The notes beneath the pieces are model-generated. The model had not been told where the DNA came from. It did not search any database and was given only the letters and a program-made list of their open reading frames with translations. Positions 26,454 through 35,141 of a stretch of DNA of 58,963 nucleotides are shown here, piece after piece. Source of the DNA: Streptomyces pseudovenezuelae (GTDB taxonomy: Bacteria > Actinomycetota > Actinomycetes > Streptomycetales > Streptomycetaceae); contig NZ_KQ948148.1 in assembly GCF_001513955.1 (NCBI RefSeq), forward strand, positions 428,019-486,981, read 5' to 3'. Every line of letters starts with the position of its first letter. Within the stretch, counting starts at the first letter, position 1. A program made the translations under genes and the position numbers.

Positions 26454-26475
26454 TGTCATGTCAGGCCGAGCGGGG

Positions 26476-26973
26476 TCAGTACCGCGCGATCCTCGGCTGC
26501 ACGGTGCCCTGCGCGTCGGGGTCGACGACCGTGATCCGGTAGTCCTGGGTGAGGGTCTCGCCCGGGTGCAGGGTGCGCTGAGCGCCCGTCAGGTCGGTGA
26601 AGAGCGTGCCGGTCTGGCTCGCGGTCTCCACCGGCCGCCAGCAGCCGTGCGCGGTGCGCTGCTCGACCACGACGTCCGACGGCGTGAGGAAGGGACCCGC
26701 GTCCGGTGACTCCACCAGGAGCTGCGGGGCGACGGTCCGGTCCGCCGACGTGTCGTTGCGGTAGGTGACGGTGACCTGGTGCCGCTCACCGTCGGCCACG
26801 AGGGCGCTGGTGGGCAGGTCCACGAAGTCGACGGGTACGGAGGCCTGTTGGGCGCGTGCGGCCGCGACCGTGGCCGTGGGTGCGGCGACCGCCGGGCCGG
26901 CCGCCGCCAGACCGGCGAGGGTGAGGGCCGCGGCGACGAAAGCCGCCTTGAGACGAGTGCTGTGCATCAACAC
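26476..26973 (-). CDS. Small secreted protein, no known domain
   Basis: A 165-residue exported protein. A signal peptide (RLKAAFVAAALTLAGLAAAGPAVAA) precedes one predicted beta-sandwich-like domain with VPVDFVDLPTSALVADG, HQVTVTYRNDTSADRTVAPQLLVESPDAG and DYRITVVDP. It resembles extracellular Ig-like domains found in Streptomyces signal-peptide proteins. GTG 26973 is chosen because AAGGAA lies nine bases upstream; ATG 26967 would be too far from it. Divergent from the large transglycosylase-like gene. Function unknown. Confidence 0.7.
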   Translation of the reverse strand: MLMHSTRLKAAFVAAALTLAGLAAAGPAVAAPTATVAAARAQQASVPVDFVDLPTSALVADGERHQVTVTYRNDTSADRTVAPQLLVESPDAGPFLTPSDVVVEQRTAHGCWRPVETASQTGTLFTDLTGAQRTLHPGETLTQDYRITVVDPDAQGTVQPRIARY

Positions 26974-27178
26974 GTTCGCTGTTCCTTGTCCTGCGTGGGG
27001 GGTGTCGTTCAAGGGGACCGCGGCAAAAGGAAAACCGTTGGTTGATTCTCGTGGATATTTCGTGGATACCACTCGGTAGATCACCCGGAGCGCCCATTGC
27101 GGCCATAGCGGACTGATAACTTCCGCGTCACCGGCCTGGGGGAGCTTCGAAGCCGGTACCCCCCACCCCTTTCTCCGA

Positions 27179-30124
27179 ATGACCGGACGGAATTCCTTGC
27201 GTACTTTCCGTGAAAGCGCCGGCGGGAGACACCGCTGGCGCGTACCGAAAAGCCGGCGCGGCCGGATAGCGGCGGCCGGCGCGATGTCCGTGCTCTCGCT
27301 GGCCCTCATCGCCCCGCTGGCCTCGGCGGCCCTGACCGACCCCGCCGACCCGACGTCCGCCCCGAAGACGGACCACGTCACCGACACCGCCCAACTCCCC
27401 TCCGGCTGGCAGAAGTCCGGCGACCGGATCGTCACCTACGACGGCGACGGCACCGGACTGCACGTCCTGGTGGCCGACGCGGCCGACGCCTACAAGTGGC
27501 ACACCGCGGCCACCCTGTCCGAGCCCGGCGTCGACACCGACCAGTGGATCGGACAGACCTGTGTGACCGGGTCCGGCGACCGTGCCGTCGTGGTCTACGC
27601 GCCCCGGCAGGCCGTCAACGACCAACAGGGCTTCCAGCAGGGCGCGTTCGCGGCCGTGGTCGACCTGGCGGACGGCAGGGTGACCAAGCTGCCCGAGCTG
27701 GTCTCGCTCGCCTACTTCAACCCGGGCTGCGGTGACGGCGAACAGGCCGTCCTGACCCGGCCGCAGGGCACCGGCACACAACTGCTCACCGTGGACGCCG
27801 AGAAGGGGGCACTGGTCCGGCAGCAGACCGTCGCCGGCCAGCTCACCTCCGCCGTGCCCTTCGGGAACAGGATCGCGGCCGCCCTGGGCGACTCCGTGGT
27901 CTCGGTCGACGCCAAGGGCGCGACCAGCACCCTGGCCAGGACCGGCGGCACCCCCTTCCGGCTGGTGCCGGACGCGCACAGCGGACTCGCCTACCAGGTC
28001 CCGGACGGGAAGAAGGTCCAGGTCCGCCGGGTCACCTCGGCGGGCTCCGACACCCTTCTCGGCTCCGGCGCGCTCGGTGCCCTCGCGGTGCACGGCACCG
28101 GCGGCCGGGTCTTCGTGACCGGCCAGGACGCCGAGGACGCCGTGCGGACCCTGCCGAAGAGCTGGCGGACGCTGGACGTGCCGGCCGCCGCCGAGGTGTC
28201 CACCACCGGCGGCCTGGCGCTGACCTCCGTCGGCAACGGCACGGAGGCGTCCGGCGGCAGGACGGCGGCGGCGGACACCGCCCAGCCGGTCGGCATCGAC
28301 GCGCTGCTGCCCGGCTCCGACACCGCCTTCGGCTTCCGTGTGAAGCCCAAGGCGCCGAAGGGGGCTCAGGGCGACGAGCAGTCCCCGGCCCTGACGGACG
28401 GGATCCACACCAACAGCGTCACCCCCGGCGACGACGACCCGTCGACCTCCACCACCGACCCCGACCGCGCCTGCGCCGTCACCCGCAACGACCCGAGCCT
28501 CCAGTCGCTGCAGCCCTCGACCGCACAGGCCGAGTGGGCGACGGACCTCGCCGTGCAGGGCAAGCTCGACGTGCGCCGCCGCAGCGGCTGGAACGGCAGC
28601 GAACTCCCCTCGTACACCCCGCAGGGCCTGTTCCCGTCCACCCCGCTCAAGGGCGGCGGCCGGGTGCCCGCGCAGATCATGCTCGGGGTGCTCTCCCAGG
28701 AGTCCAACCTGCTCCAGGCGAGCTCCCGGGCGGCGGCGGGCGAGAGCAGCAACTTCATCCAGGGCGGCTACTACGGCAACGCCGGCAGCGTCCACACCGT
28801 CAACTGGGCAGCGGCGGACTGCGGTTACGGCATCTCCCAGGTGACCAGCGGCATGGCGAAGACGGACACCACGTACACCGCCGAGCAGCAGCAGGCGATC
28901 ACCGTGGACTACGCGGCCAACATCGCCGCGGGGCTCCAGATCCTCCAGGACAAGTGGAACCAGCTGTACGACAAGGGTCTGCTGGTCAACGGCGGCGACC
29001 CCCAGTACCTGGAGAACTGGTGGCTCGCGCTGTGGGCCTACAACAGCGGCTTCAACCTGCCCAGTTCGACGGACGCGAGCGCTCCCTGGGGCCTGGGCTG
29101 GTTCAACAACCCGGCCAACGGGCTCTACCCGGCCGACCGCACGATGTTCCTGTCCTCCGGCTACGACGACGCCCGCAACCCCAACCTGTGGACGTACCCC
29201 GAGCGGGTGCTCGGCTGGGCAGCCTACTCCCAGCAGAAGACCGACCCGGCGACCGGGGCGACGGTCCGGGCGTTCACCGTCGGCGACTGGCCCGCGGACG
29301 CCCCCGCCGCCGAGCCCGCGCACGACACGTTCTGCCGGCCCACGGTCAACGACTGCGACATCACCAAGCCGCGCAAGGTCGAGGGCTCGACCCAGCCCGA
29401 GGGCCCGTGCCAGCGCGACGACTTCAAGTGCTGGTGGAACGAGCCGGTGAGCTGGACCGACTGCACGGCCACCTGCGGCACCGAGGTGCTGAAGTACCAG
29501 GCGAGTGACCCCGAGCCCGAGGTCGCGGCCCCGCACCCGGCGGCCTGCACGTCCACCCTCCCGGCGAACGCCCTGATCGTGGACGACGTGCCGAACACGG
29601 TGAAGTTCCGGGTCGGCGCCTCCAACCCGTGCGCGGGGAAACGGAACTGGACGAGCCGGGGCAGCCTCACGTTCACCTTCGGGTCGGCGCAGCAGAACGG
29701 CGCCACCGTCTACCCCTCGAAGATCGACTTCCACCAGCTGGGCGCCGGCTTCGGCGGGCACTTCTGGCTGACCCACACCCGGGTGCCGAGTTACACCGAC
29801 TCGGTCGTCACCGGCACGTGGACGCCGGACCGGAAGCTGACCGGGTCGGCGGAGGTGATGGTGCACCTGCCCGACCACGAGGCCAACACCCCGTCGGCCA
29901 CGTACCGCATCGACCTCGGTGACGGCACGGTCGTGGAGAAGACGATCTCGCAGAACACGGGCGGGAAGAACGCCTGGGTGTCGCTGGGGTCGTACGCGTT
30001 CAAGGGGACGCCGAGCGTGTCCTTGAGCTCGGCCACGGCCGACGGCACCGGCGACGCCTCGATCGCCTGGGACGCACTGGCCTTCGTCCCCCAGAAGAAC
30101 CAGCCGACGGACACACCGAAGTAA
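27179..30124 (+). CDS. Large secreted protein: propeller, lytic transglycosylase-like and golvesin-C-like domains
   Basis: A 981-residue exported protein. A long basic N-tail leads to a signal helix (about 30-52). Residues about 60-400 look like a beta-propeller of short V-x-D/T-G repeats. A D/T-rich linker follows, then a lysozyme-like SLT region (about 495-640) with catalytic-type Glu in LGVLSQESNL, GYGISQVTSGM and WWLALWAYNSG. The C-terminal part (about 790-975) resembles golvesin-C domains (MVHLPDHEANTPSATYRI, AWVSLGSYAF). A role in peptidoglycan remodelling at the surface is inferred. The ATG at 27179 lacks a clear Shine-Dalgarno; a TTG six codons later may be the real start. Confidence 0.75.
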   Translation: MTGRNSLRTFRESAGGRHRWRVPKSRRGRIAAAGAMSVLSLALIAPLASAALTDPADPTSAPKTDHVTDTAQLPSGWQKSGDRIVTYDGDGTGLHVLVADAADAYKWHTAATLSEPGVDTDQWIGQTCVTGSGDRAVVVYAPRQAVNDQQGFQQGAFAAVVDLADGRVTKLPELVSLAYFNPGCGDGEQAVLTRPQGTGTQLLTVDAEKGALVRQQTVAGQLTSAVPFGNRIAAALGDSVVSVDAKGATSTLARTGGTPFRLVPDAHSGLAYQVPDGKKVQVRRVTSAGSDTLLGSGALGALAVHGTGGRVFVTGQDAEDAVRTLPKSWRTLDVPAAAEVSTTGGLALTSVGNGTEASGGRTAAADTAQPVGIDALLPGSDTAFGFRVKPKAPKGAQGDEQSPALTDGIHTNSVTPGDDDPSTSTTDPDRACAVTRNDPSLQSLQPSTAQAEWATDLAVQGKLDVRRRSGWNGSELPSYTPQGLFPSTPLKGGGRVPAQIMLGVLSQESNLLQASSRAAAGESSNFIQGGYYGNAGSVHTVNWAAADCGYGISQVTSGMAKTDTTYTAEQQQAITVDYAANIAAGLQILQDKWNQLYDKGLLVNGGDPQYLENWWLALWAYNSGFNLPSSTDASAPWGLGWFNNPANGLYPADRTMFLSSGYDDARNPNLWTYPERVLGWAAYSQQKTDPATGATVRAFTVGDWPADAPAAEPAHDTFCRPTVNDCDITKPRKVEGSTQPEGPCQRDDFKCWWNEPVSWTDCTATCGTEVLKYQASDPEPEVAAPHPAACTSTLPANALIVDDVPNTVKFRVGASNPCAGKRNWTSRGSLTFTFGSAQQNGATVYPSKIDFHQLGAGFGGHFWLTHTRVPSYTDSVVTGTWTPDRKLTGSAEVMVHLPDHEANTPSATYRIDLGDGTVVEKTISQNTGGKNAWVSLGSYAFKGTPSVSLSSATADGTGDASIAWDALAFVPQKNQPTDTPK

Positions 30125-30130
30125 CCAAAC

Positions 30131-30163
30131 CCCGCGTCCGCCGCCCAGCGCGGCGGACGCGGG
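30131..30163 (+). terminator. Terminator after the large secreted protein gene
   Basis: cccgcgtccgccg and cggcggacgcggg form a perfect 13-bp stem with a 7-nt loop, starting 6 bp after the stop. Confidence 0.88.
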
Positions 30164-30172
30164 CACACCCCC

Positions 30173-30303
30173 GTCAGGGGCTGCGCAACAACCCACGACG
30201 AACCCGCACCCGACAACAAGCCGGCTCCCCACCCCCCAGGGGCGCGGGGAACTGCGCGACAAGCCACAACGGACCCGCACCCGACGACAAAGCCGCACCC
30301 CCC
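30173..30303. repeat. Two copies of a dispersed Streptomyces intergenic repeat
   Basis: Two related copies lie head to tail: about 30173-30235 and 30238-30303. Each runs from a ggggc...ctgcgc core, through a variable ccacgac/ccacaac segment, to aacccgcacccgac or gacccgcacccgac and a gac/aac-aagccg end. The second copy carries the familiar ggggcgcggggaactgcgcg form that I recall from many Streptomyces intergenic regions. No gene is present; it fills most of the gap between the terminator and trpF. Confidence 0.6.
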
Positions 30304-30316
30304 CGGGGGGGGGAAC

Positions 30317-30931
30317 TCACCCCAGAACCGCCCCCGCCCGAGCCGCCTCGACGAACGCGGTGATCAGGGCGGGGTTCTTCACACCCCGGCTCGCCTCCAC
30401 GCCACTCGACACGTCCACCCCCCAGGGCCGCGTGACGTCCACCGCCTCCCGCACGTTCTCCGGCGTGAGCCCCCCGGCGAGCAGCCACCTCTCCCCCGCG
30501 GCCGCCACCTGCTTGCGCGACCAGTCCCAGGCGATGCCGGAGCCCGGCACCGGGGCGTCGAGGAGCAGCATGTCCTCGCCGAACTCCCCGCAGCGCGGTA
30601 CGGAGTCGCCGAAGGCGGCCGCGCGGATCAGGGTCCAGCCGCCCGTCGCGAGGTCGACGTAGTAGCCGCGGTCCTCGGGGCCGTGCAGCTGAACCGCCCG
30701 GATGCCGGACTCGGCGGCCACGGAGCGGACGTGGTCGAGGGGTTCGCGGCGGAACACACCGACCGTGAGGACGCTCTCGGGGACCCTGGCGACCAGCCGC
30801 GCGGCCGCGGCGGGGTCGATGCGGCGCGGGCTTTCGGAGAAGACGAACCCGACGGCGTCGGCGCCGGCCTCGACGGCCGTGTCGACGTCCTGCTCGGTCC
30901 GCAGGCCGCAGATTTTCACGAAGAGCGTCAT
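30317..30931 (-). CDS. trpF: Phosphoribosylanthranilate isomerase (TrpF)
   Basis: A 204-residue (beta/alpha)8 enzyme converting N-(5'-phosphoribosyl)anthranilate to CdRP in tryptophan synthesis. The catalytic Cys is in VKICGL near the N-terminus and the catalytic Asp in MLLLDAPVPGSG; the phosphate-binding loops are LAGGLTPENV and GVDVSSGVE. Tryptophan genes are not adjacent. Streptomyces normally use the bifunctional HisA/TrpF enzyme PriA and lack trpF, so a stand-alone copy is notable. ATG 30931 starts directly at the first strand. It is divergent from a pectate lyase gene, with an inverted repeat 21 bp before its start. Confidence 0.88.
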   Translation of the reverse strand: MTLFVKICGLRTEQDVDTAVEAGADAVGFVFSESPRRIDPAAAARLVARVPESVLTVGVFRREPLDHVRSVAAESGIRAVQLHGPEDRGYYVDLATGGWTLIRAAAFGDSVPRCGEFGEDMLLLDAPVPGSGIAWDWSRKQVAAAGERWLLAGGLTPENVREAVDVTRPWGVDVSSGVEASRGVKNPALITAFVEAARAGAVLG

Positions 30932-30951
30932 GCCGCACACCGTATCTAATT

Positions 30952-30978
30952 CGTATGTGTGAACAACAATCACATACG
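30952..30978. promoter_or_regulatory. Inverted repeat upstream of trpF
   Basis: cgtatgtg (30952-30959) and cacatacg (30971-30978) are exact reverse complements 11 bp apart. Overlapping them is TGTGA-N7-TCACA. The element lies 21-47 bp upstream of the trpF start on its coding strand and about 80 bp before the pectate lyase start, and is AT-rich for this genome. It is a probable operator for trpF; the regulator is unknown. Confidence 0.55.
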
Positions 30979-30984
30979 CGACCG

Positions 30985-31013
30985 TTGACGCGACCATGGC
31001 AAGCGCTTACCGT
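30985..31013 (+). promoter_or_regulatory. Pectate lyase promoter with LacI-type operator
   Basis: TTGACG (30985-30990) is a good -35. TACCGT (31008-31013), 17 bp later, fits a -10 (TAnnnT). Between them and overlapping the -10 is ggcaagcgcttacc (30998-31011), centred on CG with AAGCGCTT symmetry, the form used by LacI-family repressors of sugar-degradation genes. The start codon follows 45 bp later. This arrangement predicts repression relieved by a pectin-derived sugar. Confidence 0.6.
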
Positions 31014-31058
31014 CCGAAGGATACGTGCCCCCGTCGCCGCACACCATGGAGACGAACG

Positions 31059-32627
31059 ATGCACCTGAGACCCCTCATCGCGTCCGTCGGCCTCGTCGCC
31101 GGCACGCTCGTCGCACTGTCCGGCACCACAGCACAGGCCGCCACCACCCGCTACGAGGCGGAGACATCCCCCGCCATCTGCACGGGAGCCGTCGAGACCG
31201 AGTACGCCGGCTACTCCGGCAGCGGATTCTGCAACGGCACCAACGCCACCGGCGCGTACGCCCAGTTCACCGTGTCCGCACCCGCATCGGGCACGGCGAC
31301 CCTGAGCGTCCGCTTCGCCAACGGCACCACCACCGCCCGCGCCGCGGACATCATCGTGAACGGCTCGACCGTTTCCTCGGCGTCCTTCGCGTCCACCGGC
31401 ACCTGGACCGGCTGGACCACGAAGACCCTCACCGTCCCGGTGAACGCGGGCAGCAACACGATCCGGCTGAACCCGACCAGCGCCAACGGCCTGCCCAACG
31501 TCGACTACCTGGACGCCGAGACATCGGGCACCACGACCCCGCCGTCCAGCAGCGCCCTGTACGTGTCGCCGAGCGGCACCGACAGCGCGGCCGGCACGGT
31601 GACCGCCCCGACCACCCTCACCTCGGCCATCAGCCGCATCTCCGCAGGCGGCACGATCTACATGCGCGGCGGGACGTACGCCTACTCCTCGACGGTGACC
31701 ATCCCGGCCGGCAACAACGGCACCTCGGCCGCCCGCACCACGCTCTCCGCCTACCCGGGCGAGACACCGGTGCTCAACTTCTCGGCGCAGGCCGAGAGTT
31801 CCACCAACCGGGGGATCCAGCTCAACGCCGACTACTGGAAGATCTACGGCCTCGTCGTCGAGCGTGCCGGGGACAACGGCATCTACGTCGGCGGCAGCAA
31901 CAACGTCGTCGAGCGCACGGTGACCCGCTTCAACCGCGACACCGGGCTCCAGCTGGGCCGGATCGCCTCCTCCACCCCGGCGAGCCAGTGGCCGGCCAAC
32001 AACCTGATCCTGAGCGCCGAGTCGCACGACAACGCCGACTCCGACGGCGAGGACGCCGACGGCTTCGCCGCCAAGCTCACCACCGGCACCGGGAACGTCT
32101 TCCGGTACGCCGTCTCGCACAACAACATCGACGACGGCTGGGACCTCTACACCAAGACCGACACCGGCGCGATCGGCCCGGTGACCATCGAGTACTCCCT
32201 GTCCTACGGCAACGGCACGCTCACCGACGGCTCACAGGCCGGCAACGGCGACCGCAACGGCTTCAAGCTCGGCGGCGACGACATCGCGGTCAACCACGTG
32301 GTGCAGCACTCCCTCGCCTACCGCAACGGCCATCACGGGTTCACGTACAACAGCAACCCCGGCTCGATGACCATCACCAGCAACGTCTCCATCGGCAACA
32401 CCGAGCGCAACTTCAACTTCGAGACCGGCACCTCGGTCTTCCGCGGCAACACCTCCTGCGACAGCGGAGGCAACGACCGGTACGCCGGTGACGCCGACAG
32501 CTCCAACCAGTTCTGGTCCGGCACCAACGGCTCCCGATGCGCCACCTACGCGGGTGCCCTGGGCTGGTCCTACGCCTCCAACGGCAGCCTGGTCGTCACC
32601 TTCGGCGGCAAGCAGGTCACGCTGTAG
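31059..32627 (+). CDS. Secreted pectate lyase (CBM6/35-PL9)
   Basis: A 522-residue exported enzyme cleaving polygalacturonate by beta-elimination. A signal peptide (1 to about 27, ending TAQA) is followed by a CBM6/35-type beta-sandwich (about 30-157, starting TRYEAETSP and ending NVDYLDAE). A short T/P/S linker leads to a PL9 right-handed beta-helix (about 170-522). The acidic calcium-binding cluster and the catalytic Lys are in ESHDNADSDGEDADGFAAKL, as in Pel9A. Length and order are typical. A promoter with a LacI-type operator lies just upstream and a strong terminator just downstream. Confidence 0.92.
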   Translation: MHLRPLIASVGLVAGTLVALSGTTAQAATTRYEAETSPAICTGAVETEYAGYSGSGFCNGTNATGAYAQFTVSAPASGTATLSVRFANGTTTARAADIIVNGSTVSSASFASTGTWTGWTTKTLTVPVNAGSNTIRLNPTSANGLPNVDYLDAETSGTTTPPSSSALYVSPSGTDSAAGTVTAPTTLTSAISRISAGGTIYMRGGTYAYSSTVTIPAGNNGTSAARTTLSAYPGETPVLNFSAQAESSTNRGIQLNADYWKIYGLVVERAGDNGIYVGGSNNVVERTVTRFNRDTGLQLGRIASSTPASQWPANNLILSAESHDNADSDGEDADGFAAKLTTGTGNVFRYAVSHNNIDDGWDLYTKTDTGAIGPVTIEYSLSYGNGTLTDGSQAGNGDRNGFKLGGDDIAVNHVVQHSLAYRNGHHGFTYNSNPGSMTITSNVSIGNTERNFNFETGTSVFRGNTSCDSGGNDRYAGDADSSNQFWSGTNGSRCATYAGALGWSYASNGSLVVTFGGKQVTL

Positions 32628-32633
32628 GACACG

Positions 32634-32660
32634 GGACCCCGGGCCGCGGGCCCGGGGTCC
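32634..32660. terminator. Bidirectional terminator between pectate lyase and monooxygenase genes
   Basis: ggaccccgggcc (32634-32645) and ggcccggggtcc (32649-32660) form a perfect 12-bp stem with a gcg loop, between the two convergent stop codons. Confidence 0.9.
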
Positions 32661-32667
32661 GCTCAGA

Positions 32668-32988
32668 TCACTGCTGGGGCGCGGCCTGCTGCACGACCTC
32701 GAAGCTCCACAGCGTCGACCCGGAGGCGGCGGGCCTGGGGCGCTCCCCCTCGCCGCCGCCCCCGTGCGAGGCCTGCGCCATCCCGGACATCCACTTCTGG
32801 AACGACTCCTCGTCCCGCCAGCGCGTGTACACCAGGTAGGTGTCGGTGCCCTCGACGGGACGCAGCAGTTCGAACCACTCGAAGCCGTCCGAGCCCTCCA
32901 CGCTCCCCGCCCGGGAGGCGAACCGCTTCTCCAGCGTCTCGCGCTGCTCCTCGGGGACCGTGAGTACGTTGATCTTGACGATGCTCAT
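32668..32988 (-). CDS. Antibiotic-biosynthesis-monooxygenase (ABM) domain protein
   Basis: A 106-residue ferredoxin-like ABM-fold protein (MSIVKINVLTVPEEQRETLE..., GFEWFELLRPVEGTDTYLVYTRW, EESFQKWM). The fold and spacing resemble small heme-degrading monooxygenases of the IsdG/MhuD group more than polyketide monooxygenases, but the heme-binding His cannot be assigned with certainty (ASHGGGG near residue 80). ATG 32988 is preferred over an upstream ATG three codons earlier. Monocistronic; convergent with the pectate lyase. Confidence 0.8.
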   Translation of the reverse strand: MSIVKINVLTVPEEQRETLEKRFASRAGSVEGSDGFEWFELLRPVEGTDTYLVYTRWRDEESFQKWMSGMAQASHGGGGEGERPRPAASGSTLWSFEVVQQAAPQQ

Positions 32989-33035
32989 GACGGCCATTGT
33001 GCGCCAAGGGGCATCAACAGGACGTCAGTGGGACG

Positions 33036-34055
33036 TCAGCGGGACGCGGACCGGGCGGGCACCTCCCCCTTGGCGTCGACGACGGCGGTCTCCATCACGG
33101 CGCTGGTGCCGGACAGGGTCTCCTTCGTGATGCCCCGGTCGGGATCGGTGACGTAGTAGCGGGAGCCGAGCAGAGCCAGGGTCCCCTTGTCGAAGATCCA
33201 CTCGTCGCGGGTCGCGAAGCCGGTGTCGTCGAGGGTGATGGCGATGCCGTGCCGGCCGGCCGCGTCGACGGCGTCCGGGATCTCCCGCACGCCCGGCAGC
33301 ATCGCGGCGGCCCGGTAGAAGGCGGCGGCGTTGGCGGGCGGCATGACGGTGCCGCTGATCAGGTCCCCGATCAGGGAGAAGACCGCCTGGTCCCGCGACT
33401 CGCCCTCGACCGGCCTGGCCTCCTCGCGGAGCCGGCGCAGCAGGGCGTCGGGGTCGGTGGGCAGCGCGGCCAGCCACCGGTAGGTCGGGTGGTACACGCC
33501 CGCCGGGACGGCGTCCGTGGTCTCGATCGGGATCAGCCGGTCGGGCATGATCGCGTCCTTGCCGCTGGACCGCAGCCAGCCGGTGACCCGCAGCGGGCCG
33601 GGATCCTGGGCGGTCCAGTGCTCCTCGGTGTGCAGGGCACCGAGTCGCACGGGGCCGCTGAAGCTGCCCTTGTTGGAGCGCTCCAGCTCCCTGACGTACA
33701 CGAACTGGTCGTCCCGCACCCGGATCGCGTCGCTCGCCATGGCGGCCGTGGCGATCCGGTTCAGGGTGACGGAGGCGCCGGCGCCGGTCGCCGAGGGGGC
33801 GGACCCGGTCGCCGGGGCACTGCCGTCCACGGAGAGGGTCACGAGCAGGGCACCCGCCAGGGCCGCGGAGGCGAGGGGCACCAGGACGGCGGGGCGGGCG
33901 AACCGGCGCCGCGCGGGGGGCCGCCCCGGGGTCTTCACGGAAAGGTTCCGGTCCTGATCGATCTGCTGCATCAGTACGTCCTTGAAGTGACGGTGGCGCT
34001 CCGGCGAAAGGTCCCATTCAGCCGGGGTGGTCAGCAGTTCCTCGGCCTCGCTCAT
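33036..34055 (-). CDS. CU044_5270-type membrane protein, probable anti-sigma partner
   Basis: A 339-residue protein whose ATG overlaps the stop of the ECF sigma gene (ATGA). Residues 1-50 are cytoplasmic and include a short acidic/helical segment (MSEAEELLTTPAEWDLSPERH). A single transmembrane helix lies at about 55-76. The outside domain (about 80-339) matches the CU044_5270 family, with QFVYVRELE, RFHxG-like GYYV and GFATRDEWIFDKGTLALLGSRYYVTD elements. Coupling to the sigma gene suggests it holds or senses for the sigma factor, although no ZAS Zn motif is visible. Confidence 0.78.
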   Translation of the reverse strand: MSEAEELLTTPAEWDLSPERHRHFKDVLMQQIDQDRNLSVKTPGRPPARRRFARPAVLVPLASAALAGALLVTLSVDGSAPATGSAPSATGAGASVTLNRIATAAMASDAIRVRDDQFVYVRELERSNKGSFSGPVRLGALHTEEHWTAQDPGPLRVTGWLRSSGKDAIMPDRLIPIETTDAVPAGVYHPTYRWLAALPTDPDALLRRLREEARPVEGESRDQAVFSLIGDLISGTVMPPANAAAFYRAAAMLPGVREIPDAVDAAGRHGIAITLDDTGFATRDEWIFDKGTLALLGSRYYVTDPDRGITKETLSGTSAVMETAVVDAKGEVPARSASR

Positions 34056-34699
34056 CGGGTCTCCTCCCGCAGGAACAGGGCCGCGAGCGCGGCCTCACTC
34101 TCCATCTCTCCGTGGGCCGGGGGCGGTTCCGCCTCCGCACTCAGCCGGGCGAGCCGGGCGCGGGCCCGCGACAGCCGGGATCGCACGGTCCCGACGGGCA
34201 CGCCCAGGGCCTCGGCGGCCTGCTGGTAGTCGAGGCCGGCCGACACGCACAGCGCGAACACCTCACGGTCCTGCCGCTTGAGCCGGCCCAGGGCGCGATG
34301 CACCAGCGCGAGCCGCCGTGCGTCGTCGATCCGGCCGGCGGTCTCCTCGGCGAAGTCCTCGACCGGGCGCGGCTCCGGGCTGCGCGCCAGGAACGCGAGC
34401 CTGCGCCTCAGGCCCCGGTTGGCGTTGTACGCCTTGTGCGTGGCGATGCCGAGCAGCCAGGGCTTCAGCGAGCCGCCCTCCGGGTCCACGCTCTCCCTGG
34501 TGCGCCAGGCGGCGAGAAAGGTCTCGGACATCGCCTCCTCGGCCTCCGCCCAGTTGCCGGTCAGCCGCAGGGCGTGGTTGTAGACCGCCCGCGCGTGCCG
34601 GTCGTACAGCTCGCCGAAGGCCGCCCGGTCCCCGGCCCGTATCCGGGCCCGCTCCGGTTCCGCCGTTTCTGTTTCCCTCACATCCGTAACGCTCCGCAT
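34052..34699 (-). CDS. ECF-type RNA polymerase sigma factor
   Basis: A 215-residue sigma-70 family protein with only regions 2 and 4. Region 2 is GELYDRHARAVYNHALRLTGNWAEAEEAMSETFLAAWRTRE (about 35-80); region 4 includes DREVFALCVSAGLDYQQAAEALGVPVGTVRSRLSRARARL (about 145-190). The C-tail is short and acidic. ATG 34699 was chosen over a longer N-terminus lacking homology. The stop overlaps the start of a CU044_5270-type membrane protein, the usual partner of this ECF group. Autoregulation of the operon is likely but no promoter was identified. Confidence 0.92.
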   Translation of the reverse strand: MRSVTDVRETETAEPERARIRAGDRAAFGELYDRHARAVYNHALRLTGNWAEAEEAMSETFLAAWRTRESVDPEGGSLKPWLLGIATHKAYNANRGLRRRLAFLARSPEPRPVEDFAEETAGRIDDARRLALVHRALGRLKRQDREVFALCVSAGLDYQQAAEALGVPVGTVRSRLSRARARLARLSAEAEPPPAHGEMESEAALAALFLREETR

Positions 34700-34793
34700 C
34701 CCGGTCCCGGGTTCCTGTGTCCTGCACCACACGCCACGGCGGACCAGGACGCCTCATCGCGCCCCGCCCGGCGGACCGCCTACGCTGCGCGCC

Positions 34794-35141
34794 ATGGAAC
34801 AGCGTGAGGTCATGCAGAACGTCGTCGGAATCCTCACCGAGGCTCTGGAGATGCGGCGGCAGGTCCGCGAGCACCCCGACCAGCAGGTCTCCCTTACCGG
34901 GGCCGTCTCCGCGCTGCTCGTGGAGACCCTCCCACAGATCCACCTCCCCGCGGACGCCGGCGGCCACGCGGCGGCGGACGCCGTGGTCGAGGAGCTGGGC
35001 CCCGCCATCGCGAGCATCGCCCACTGCTTCGCGTTCGCCTTCGTGCAGCTGGCCGAGGCCCACGACGCGGGCCGCACCGACAGCTCCGCGGAGGTACTGC
35101 GGCGCATCTCGCTCCAGTTCGCGGGCGGCGCGCAGAAATAG
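34794..35141 (+). CDS. Conserved hypothetical protein (115 aa)
   Basis: A 115-residue, mostly helical, soluble protein (MEQREVMQNVVGILTEALEMRRQVREHPD..., HCFAFAFVQLAEAHDAG...). No signal peptide, membrane helix or known motif. It is divergent from the ECF sigma operon across 94 bp and followed by a strong hairpin terminator. Codon bias is normal, so I consider it real; I do not recognise a function. Confidence 0.7.
   Translation: MEQREVMQNVVGILTEALEMRRQVREHPDQQVSLTGAVSALLVETLPQIHLPADAGGHAAADAVVEELGPAIASIAHCFAFAFVQLAEAHDAGRTDSSAEVLRRISLQFAGGAQK

Noticed and set aside
27128..30298. 1056-codon minus-strand frame opposite the large secreted protein
   Set aside because: Same antisense artefact; composition is V/G/R/D-rich without domain signals and it spans a terminator and intergenic repeats.
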